From positions 1 through 5,537 of the forward strand of contig DAOVWR010000079.1 in assembly GCA_030636545.1 (NCBI GenBank): DNA of 5,537 nt. Reading direction: 5' to 3'. Made by a program: the position numbers and the translations under genes. Within the stretch, counting starts at the first letter, position 1; every line of letters starts with the position of its first letter. Under the pieces are notes generated by a model. The model did not search any database, was not told the origin of the DNA, and was given only the letters and a program-made list of their open reading frames with translations. This document shows positions 1 to 4,105 of the stretch, in pieces. Source of the stretch: Mycoplasmatota bacterium (lineage in GTDB: Bacteria; Bacillota_I; Bacilli_A; Izemoplasmatales; Izemoplasmataceae).

Positions 1-159
1 GGTGTTATGACACTTACTGATAAATCAACTCCTGAAGAAATCGATGAAGTATTCAAAATGTCGAAAGCTGCATTCAAAAGAGCACTAGGTACTTTGTATA
101 AGGAGAAGGTAGTTTTATTAGAACTAGGAACAACAAGACTTATAAAACCAGTTGAATAA
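1..159 (+). CDS. cvfB: CvfB/YitL-like RNA-binding protein, C-terminal fragment
   Basis: This is the last 52 codons of a gene whose start lies before the window; it reads in frame 1 and ends with TAA at 157-159. The visible peptide contains LTDKSTPEEIDEVFKMSKAA followed by FKRALGTLYKEK and a short beta-like end (VVLLELGTTRLIKPVE). The pattern 'DKS-PEEI---F-MSK-AFKRA-G-LYK' is what I recall for the C-terminal winged-helix domain of CvfB (S. aureus) and YitL (B. subtilis), proteins that carry S1-type RNA-binding domains ahead of that winged helix. Family members bind RNA and affect virulence gene expression in staphylococci. The S1 domains are not visible here, so the assignment rests on this short domain alone. 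Another winged-helix protein remains possible. No hairpin terminator follows; the next gene's promoter overlaps the stop codon. Confidence 0.72.
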   Translation, partial: GVMTLTDKSTPEEIDEVFKMSKAAFKRALGTLYKEKVVLLELGTTRLIKPVE

Positions 160-180
160 TTAGAGAGCTTACTATATAAT
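152..180 (+). promoter_or_regulatory. Promoter for yebC
   Basis: TTGAAT (152-157) and TATAAT (175-180) are separated by 17 bp, a near-consensus vegetative sigma-factor promoter. The -35 box overlaps the last codons and stop of the upstream gene. Transcription would start near 187, giving a leader of about 25 nt that contains the ribosome binding site AAGGTGA (201-207). Confidence 0.7.
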
Positions 181-211
181 TGAAATGAAAATAACTTGAA
201 AAGGTGATAAT

Positions 212-931
212 ATGGGACGTAAATTTGAAGTAAGAAAAGCATCAATGGCAAAAACAATGCTGAAGAAAAGTAGAATCTATTCAAGATTTGGTAAAGAAAT
301 CTATATGGCTGCTAAACAAGGTGGAGCTAATACGGATTCAAACTTAGCTTTAAGAAGTTTAGTTGATAAAGCTAAGAAAGCACAAGTGCCTACTGATGTA
401 ATTAAGAGAAATATTCAAAAAGCTGAAAGAGGACTTGGTGAAGATTTCCATCCAATTAGATACGAAGGATTTGGTCCAGGTGGAATTGGAATTATCGTTG
501 ACACATTGACTGATAATGTTAATAGAACAGTTAGTGAAGTTAGAAACTGTTTCACTAAAATTGGCGCTAAAATGGGACGTAGTGGTACAGTTGAGCATTC
601 ATTTGATCACTTGTCACATACAACTATTAAAGGAATGAGTGAAGAAGAAGTCTTTGAAACGCTATTAATGGCAGATATTGATATATTAGAAATCAGTGAA
701 GAAGACGGATTAGTTGAAATTGAAGCTGATGGATATGAACTAGACAAGATTCAAGAAACATTAACAGAATCAAACGACAGTATCGAAATTGTTGAAGCTG
801 AAAGTGGCTGGTATCCTCAAAACCATATTGAGTTAACTAATGAAGAACAAGCATTATTTGATAAATTTATGACTTTAGCAAATGACGTTGAAGATATTCA
901 AGAAGTATATCATAATATAAAAGAAGATTAG
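212..931 (+). CDS. yebC: YebC/TACO1-family protein, YeeN/YeeI (YebC2) type
   Basis: This 239-residue protein matches the usual YebC family length. It opens MGRKFEVRKASMAKT and continues with SRIYSRFGKEIYMAAKQGG (residues 20-38), the helical N-terminal domain signature. RYEGFGPGG (residues 83-91), DTLTDNVNRT (97-106) and the C-terminal EVYHNIKED are also family hallmarks. The MGRK start and the 'GKEIY-AAKQGG' form resemble E. coli YeeN and B. subtilis YeeI rather than classical YebC, which begins MAGHSKW. The family was long annotated as transcriptional regulators. Mitochondrial TACO1 is a translational activator, and recent work on bacterial members supports action at the ribosome, relieving stalls at proline-rich stretches. 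The protein should be cytosolic. AAGGTGA lies four bases before the ATG and the MGRK start is conserved, which fixes the start. The gene has its own promoter and terminator and so is probably monocistronic. Confidence 0.93.
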   Translation: MGRKFEVRKASMAKTMLKKSRIYSRFGKEIYMAAKQGGANTDSNLALRSLVDKAKKAQVPTDVIKRNIQKAERGLGEDFHPIRYEGFGPGGIGIIVDTLTDNVNRTVSEVRNCFTKIGAKMGRSGTVEHSFDHLSHTTIKGMSEEEVFETLLMADIDILEISEEDGLVEIEADGYELDKIQETLTESNDSIEIVEAESGWYPQNHIELTNEEQALFDKFMTLANDVEDIQEVYHNIKED

Positions 932-952
932 GCACTTAATGTGCCTTTTTTA
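930..952 (+). terminator. Rho-independent terminator of yebC
   Basis: AGGCAC (930-935) pairs perfectly with GTGCCT (941-946) around a 5-nt loop (TTAAT), followed by a run of six T (946-951). The hairpin begins inside the TAG stop codon (929-931), so the terminator and the end of the reading frame overlap. Confidence 0.85.
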
Positions 953-979
953 TATATAAAAACTGTACCCTCTCCTTTT

Positions 980-1023
980 CATAGTTTCCTATGTCAAAGT
1001 TTATAGGTGCTGTTCATTATAAT
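980..1023 (+). promoter_or_regulatory. Possible operator dyads and second -10 box upstream of the MFS gene
   Basis: Two short inverted repeats share bases here: CATAG-TTTC-CTATG (980-993) and CCTAT-N10-ATAGG (988-1007). A second TATAAT lies at 1018-1023, 41 bp upstream of the better -10 box, with the extended match TATAATAG at both sites. No acceptable -35 box precedes it at 16-18 bp. In AT-rich DNA five-base dyads are common, so this is only a candidate regulatory region. The rest of the 165-bp gap between 932 and 1096 shows no reading frame that I would call. Confidence 0.2.
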
Positions 1024-1035
1024 AGAGTTTTTTGT

Positions 1036-1064
1036 TTGTTTAAATAGATTAAAGTTGTTATAAT
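1036..1064 (+). promoter_or_regulatory. Extended -10 promoter for the MFS transporter gene
   Basis: TTGTTT (1036-1041), a 17-bp spacer, then TGT directly before TATAAT (1059-1064). The perfect -10 hexamer with the upstream TG element compensates for a weak -35 box. The start point would be near 1071, leaving a leader of about 25 nt. The element is 22/29 identical to the pgsA promoter at 2311-2339. Confidence 0.7.
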
Positions 1065-1096
1065 AGTCAATAGTTATATATGAAAGAAGTGACACC

Positions 1097-2293
1097 ATGA
1101 AAAAAGCTATTATTTGGGTACTAGTTCTTTACTTCTTCCAAGGAGTAATTCATAATTTAGGACATCCAGTAACACCATATCTTGTTTCCGATTTAGGAAT
1201 CGAAGATTACATGTTTGGAGTCTTTTTTGCTGCAATGAGTTTCGGACTAATGTTAGGTGGTCCTGTTTGGGGAGTATTAGGAGATAGAGGAAATAAACGA
1301 ATCTACATGGCACTTGGATTAATTGTTTATAGTATCGGACAGTTTATGTTTGGATATTCTGGTAATGAATACATAATGGTATTATTTCGTTTCGTCTCAG
1401 GTTTTGGAGTAGCAGCATCAGTAACACTATTACTTAGTCATTTAATCTGTTTAGCACCAAAAGAAGAAAGAACTAAATACATTGCTTGGAGTGTTGCAAT
1501 GTTTACAATAGGATCAAGTGTAGGATATTATCTGGGGGGATTTATCAGTACAAATCAGTTCTTTATTGATTTGCTAGGAACTGATGATTTAAGAAGAATC
1601 TTTTTAATTCAGGCAGTATTAAATATCTTCCACGCAATTAATATGTATATTCAAATTAAACAAGTTAAAGAGCCAGAGAATGGTGAAAAGAAGGTTTCAA
1701 TTATTCAAGGATTCTTAGATATTAAGAAAATGAATAGAAACTTAATTATCTTTTTATTCTCATTAACTTTTATCTCAATTGGTATGATTAACTTAAGTAA
1801 ATTTATTGATGTTTATTTCAAAGAGTTAGGATATAATCCAAATGAGTTAGGAACATTTGTTTTTTGGACAGGAATAGTAGCACTCTTGACCAGTATTTTT
1901 ATTGTTCCTATGGTTGTCAAACTTAAAAAGGAAATGACAATAATGATTTGGATTCAAGTGATTAGTAGTATTATTATATTCTTTGTTTTTAGGGGAAATA
2001 ACTTTCTACTATTATTATATACAGTCTTTATGATATATGTTATTTTAAAAGCAATTTACGCACCACTTGAGCAAAACTATATATCAACTTTTGCACATGA
2101 TGGTAAATATGGAACAATTATGGGTGTAAGACAATCCTTCTTCGCTGTTGGAATGGTAATAGGTCCATTAATTGGTGGATTCTTGTATGATATAGAACCA
2201 TTATATGTCTTTGATTTTAGTATTCTAATGTTTTTATTAGGTTTAGTATTGTTACTGACAGTAAGAAAAAGACTAAGAAATGGAACTGCTTAA
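1097..2293 (+). CDS. Major facilitator superfamily transporter (DHA1-like), substrate unknown
   Basis: This 398-residue, strongly hydrophobic protein has about twelve membrane segments (roughly 4-25, 38-61, 69-88, 91-115, 128-151, 164-188, then 215-238, 250-275, 279-298, 301-325, 340-364 and 368-390). A cytoplasmic loop near 189-214 (KQVKEPENGEKK) separates the two six-helix halves. An MFS motif A is visible between helices 2 and 3 (G59 through D63-R64 to K67-R68). Motif B is in helix 4 (R98-x3-G102-x-G104-VAA). The helix 5 region has GSSVGYYLGG rather than the full GP-containing antiporter motif C, while helix 11 carries GPLIGG (356-361). Helix 1 is unusual in holding H19 and H23 (FQGVIHNLGHPVTPY). 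Length and motifs suggest a drug/H+ antiporter-like exporter, but the substrate cannot be read from sequence. The ATG has a weak ribosome site (AGAAGTGA, just upstream). It has its own promoter, and no terminator follows. Confidence 0.88.
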   Translation: MKKAIIWVLVLYFFQGVIHNLGHPVTPYLVSDLGIEDYMFGVFFAAMSFGLMLGGPVWGVLGDRGNKRIYMALGLIVYSIGQFMFGYSGNEYIMVLFRFVSGFGVAASVTLLLSHLICLAPKEERTKYIAWSVAMFTIGSSVGYYLGGFISTNQFFIDLLGTDDLRRIFLIQAVLNIFHAINMYIQIKQVKEPENGEKKVSIIQGFLDIKKMNRNLIIFLFSLTFISIGMINLSKFIDVYFKELGYNPNELGTFVFWTGIVALLTSIFIVPMVVKLKKEMTIMIWIQVISSIIIFFVFRGNNFLLLLYTVFMIYVILKAIYAPLEQNYISTFAHDGKYGTIMGVRQSFFAVGMVIGPLIGGFLYDIEPLYVFDFSILMFLLGLVLLLTVRKRLRNGTA

Positions 2294-2310
2294 TAAAGCG
2301 TGATTTTCAA

Positions 2311-2339
2311 TTGTTTATATAGCTATATTATGTTATAAT
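2311..2339 (+). promoter_or_regulatory. Extended -10 promoter for pgsA (and probably recA), with internal palindrome
   Basis: TTGTTT (2311-2316), a 17-bp spacer, and TGT before TATAAT (2334-2339), the same arrangement as the promoter of the preceding gene. The spacer holds a perfect 12-bp palindrome, ATATAGCTATAT (2317-2328). The predicted start near 2346 leaves only about 12 nt before the pgsA ATG, so GAGGTG (2347-2352) would lie at the very 5' end of the mRNA. Confidence 0.65.
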
Positions 2340-2357
2340 TTTCTGTGAGGTGTTTAT

Positions 2358-2894
2358 ATGAGTTTACCGAATAAATTATCATTTATGAGAGTCTTATTAG
2401 TTCCAGTATTAGTTGTTATTTACTATCTAAATATTCAACTAGGACTAATGTTTTTAGCACCAATCTTTGTGATTGCATCATTAACTGATTTTCTTGATGG
2501 ATATATCGCTAGAAAATACAAATTAGTAACTACATTTGGGAAATTTATTGATCCATTAGCTGATAAATTATTAGTTATGGCAACATTACTGTTATTAAAT
2601 GATGCTGGGATAGTTCCAATGTGGATTACGATTATTATTATGTCTAGAGAGTTTATCGTAACAGGTATTAGATTAATAACTGTTGGTGAAGGTAAAGTAA
2701 TTGCAGCTAGCAGGTTAGGGAAACTAAAAACAGCAACAACAATGATTGCTTTAGTATTATTATTAATGTACCCATATGATATTATTTTCGCAACTATTGG
2801 ATTGTATATCTTGTACGTTGGGCTAGCAATCACTGTTATGTCATTAGTTGATTATTATCTTAAAAATAAAAAAGAGATTTTGGATTCGATATAA
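2358..2894 (+). CDS. pgsA: CDP-diacylglycerol--glycerol-3-phosphate 3-phosphatidyltransferase (PgsA)
   Basis: This integral membrane enzyme transfers the phosphatidyl group from CDP-diacylglycerol to glycerol-3-phosphate, giving phosphatidylglycerophosphate, the precursor of phosphatidylglycerol and cardiolipin. The complete CDP-alcohol phosphatidyltransferase signature is present: D44-x2-D47-G48-x2-A51-R52-x8-G61-x3-D65-x3-D69. Its aspartates bind the divalent metal and the CDP group. The N-terminal NKLSFMRVLLVPVL is typical of PgsA, as is MSREFIVTGIRL (residues 95-106). Several hydrophobic helices cover about 10-40, 70-100 and 125-165. At 178 residues it is of normal size for the family. 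The ATG is fixed by GAGGTG five bases upstream. It sits 56 bp before recA with no terminator between them, a pairing also seen in Bacillus, where cinA lies between the two genes; cinA is absent here. Confidence 0.95.
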   Translation: MSLPNKLSFMRVLLVPVLVVIYYLNIQLGLMFLAPIFVIASLTDFLDGYIARKYKLVTTFGKFIDPLADKLLVMATLLLLNDAGIVPMWITIIIMSREFIVTGIRLITVGEGKVIAASRLGKLKTATTMIALVLLLMYPYDIIFATIGLYILYVGLAITVMSLVDYYLKNKKEILDSI

Positions 2895-2936
2895 AGAAAA
2901 AAGAACTCTTGCTCCGTATTATATATGTAGCAAACT

Positions 2937-2943
2937 AAGGAGG
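2937..2943 (+). promoter_or_regulatory. Strong ribosome binding site that fixes the recA GTG start
   Basis: AAGGAGG, the best Shine-Dalgarno match in the window, ends seven bases before GTG at 2951. The first ATG in frame is codon 14 (2990), too far from this site and inside the conserved N-terminal helix. The GTG is therefore the start. Confidence 0.9.
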
Positions 2944-2950
2944 AATACAA

Positions 2951-3943
2951 GTGGCAACTAACGTAAGAAAAAAAGCATTAGATAATGCAATGAAAGAAAT
3001 TGAAAAACAGCATGGAAAAGGTTCTGTAATGATTTTAGGGGATGACTCAACTCATTTAAATGTTGAATCAATCCCAAGTGGATCAATCAAATTAGATAAA
3101 GCTTTAGGAATCGGCGGATATCCTAAAGGAAGAATTGTTGAAGTGTATGGACCAGAATCTTCTGGTAAAACAACTTTTGCTCTCCACGCTATTGCTGAAG
3201 CACAAAGGGCAGGAGGATATGCAGCATTTATTGATGCAGAACATGCTCTTGATCCTCAATATGCAAAAGCACTAGGTGTTGACATTGATAATTTAATTCT
3301 TTCTCAACCAGATACTGGTGAACAAGCATTAGAAATCACGGAAGCACTTATTAGAAGTGGTGCAATTGATATAATTGTAATTGATAGTGTAGCCGCTCTA
3401 GTACCTGAAGCAGAAATTAGAGGAGACATGGGCGCAAGTCATGTCGGCCTTCAAGCAAGACTAATGTCTCAAGCAATGAGAAAGTTAAGTGGAGCTATTT
3501 CTAAATCACAAACTATTACAATGTTCATTAATCAAATTCGTGAAAAAGTTGGCGTTATGTTTGGTAACCCTGAAGTTACACCAGGAGGTCGTGCTTTAAA
3601 ATTCTATGCTTCTGTAAGACTAGAAATTAGAAGAGGAGAACAAATTAAACACGGGACAGATATCGTTGGTAACTTAGCGCGAGTTAAAGTTGTTAAGAAT
3701 AAAGTTGCTCCACCATTTAAAACAGTTATTGTTGATTTGATTTATGGTAAAGGTATTTCGAAAACTGGTGAAATTATTGATATCGCAGTCGAAGAAGAAA
3801 TTATCAAAAAAGCTGGATCTTGGTTCAGTTATAAAGGTGATAAAATCGGTCAAGGCCGTGAAAATGTTAAAAAATATCTACATGAGAATCCTGAGTTATT
3901 AAAAGAAATCGAAGGATTAGTTAGAGAAAAGTTAGGCGTTTAA
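2951..3943 (+). CDS. recA: Recombinase RecA, lacking the acidic C-terminal tail
   Basis: RecA polymerises on single-stranded DNA and uses ATP to drive homologous strand exchange, and in many bacteria it also triggers the SOS response. All core elements are present in 330 residues. The N-terminal helix region includes ALDNAMKEIEKQHGKGSVM (residues 9-27). Walker A is GPESSGKTT (67-75), the catalytic glutamate is E97 in FIDAEHALDP, and Walker B is IIVIDSVAAL (141-150). DNA-binding loop 1 is around 157-166 (RGDMGASHVG). FINQIR (192-197) holds the allosteric glutamine Q195, and loop 2 covers about 196-210 before GGRALKFYASVRL. The C-terminal domain has YKGDKIGQGRENV and NPELLKEIEGLVREKLGV, then stops. 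E. coli RecA continues for roughly 24 more, largely acidic, residues. No LexA box is convincing upstream. Transcription is probably shared with pgsA, and a strong terminator begins within the last codons. Confidence 0.98.
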   Translation: MATNVRKKALDNAMKEIEKQHGKGSVMILGDDSTHLNVESIPSGSIKLDKALGIGGYPKGRIVEVYGPESSGKTTFALHAIAEAQRAGGYAAFIDAEHALDPQYAKALGVDIDNLILSQPDTGEQALEITEALIRSGAIDIIVIDSVAALVPEAEIRGDMGASHVGLQARLMSQAMRKLSGAISKSQTITMFINQIREKVGVMFGNPEVTPGGRALKFYASVRLEIRRGEQIKHGTDIVGNLARVKVVKNKVAPPFKTVIVDLIYGKGISKTGEIIDIAVEEEIIKKAGSWFSYKGDKIGQGRENVKKYLHENPELLKEIEGLVREKLGV

Positions 3944-3961
3944 TTTAAACGCCTTTTTTTT
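3934..3961 (+). terminator. Strong Rho-independent terminator of recA (pgsA-recA unit)
   Basis: AGGCGTTT (3934-3941) pairs perfectly with AAACGCCT (3947-3954). One further A-T pair (3942/3946) is possible, leaving a 3-5 nt loop. A run of eight T follows (3954-3961). The 5' arm contains the last two RecA codons (GGC GTT) and the start of the TAA stop at 3941-3943. Confidence 0.93.
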
Positions 3962-3981
3962 GTATTAATAGTTTATATTCA

Positions 3982-4011
3982 TTGACTTTTTGAGGACAAT
4001 AAAGTTATAAT
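3982..4011 (+). promoter_or_regulatory. Promoter for rny
   Basis: TTGACT (3982-3987, five of six consensus bases) and TATAAT (4006-4011) with an 18-bp spacer form the strongest promoter match in the window. The start point would be near 4018, giving a leader of about 88 nt before the rny ATG. A further TATAAT at 4062-4067 lacks a recognisable -35 box. Confidence 0.75.
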
Positions 4012-4041
4012 AAGATAGTTATAAAAAAACTAGTTTCTACT

Positions 4042-4059
4042 CATAATTAACGTATTATG
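4042..4059 (+). other. Small inverted repeat in the rny leader
   Basis: CATAAT (4042-4047) and ATTATG (4054-4059) form a perfect 6-bp inverted repeat around TAACGT, within the predicted rny leader. The stem is almost all A-U and would be weak in RNA. It has no T-run, so it is not a terminator. It may be chance in AT-rich DNA. Confidence 0.2.
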
Positions 4060-4105
4060 TTTATAATAAATATTTGAATTTTTAAAAACGAACGGAGGAA
4101 AAATA

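Noticed and set aside
359..598. 79-residue minus-strand reading frame opposite yebC
   Set aside because: It lies wholly inside conserved yebC coding sequence, with no start signal.
967..980. Pyrimidine tract CCCTCTCCTTTTC resembling an anti-Shine-Dalgarno sequence
   Set aside because: It lies after the yebC terminator and before the MFS start point, so it is probably not in any abundant transcript.
992..997. Perfect minus-strand -35 box (TTGACA) in the yebC-MFS gap
   Set aside because: At 17-bp spacing the minus-strand -10 position reads GAGAGG, and the only frame beyond it is about ten codons.
1110..1313. 67-residue minus-strand reading frame opposite the MFS gene
   Set aside because: Low-complexity shadow of the transporter's first helices, without a ribosome site.
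2435..2833. 132-residue minus-strand reading frame opposite pgsA
   Set aside because: Hydrophobic only because it mirrors a membrane protein; the plus strand carries the full catalytic signature.
2902..2915. Possible SOS (LexA) box upstream of recA, AGAACTCTTGCTCC against CGAAC-N4-GTTCG
   Set aside because: Three of ten defined positions mismatch, including one inside the second half-site, no promoter overlaps it, and many mollicutes lack LexA.
2909..2933. Inverted repeat TTGCT/AGCAA between pgsA and recA as a terminator or attenuator
   Set aside because: Only five pairs with a 15-nt loop and no T-run, so it would not terminate transcription.
4004..4024. Direct repeat GTTATAA at 4004-4010 and 4018-4024
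   Set aside because: The first copy is part of the -10 box and such A/T heptamers are expected by chance in this composition.
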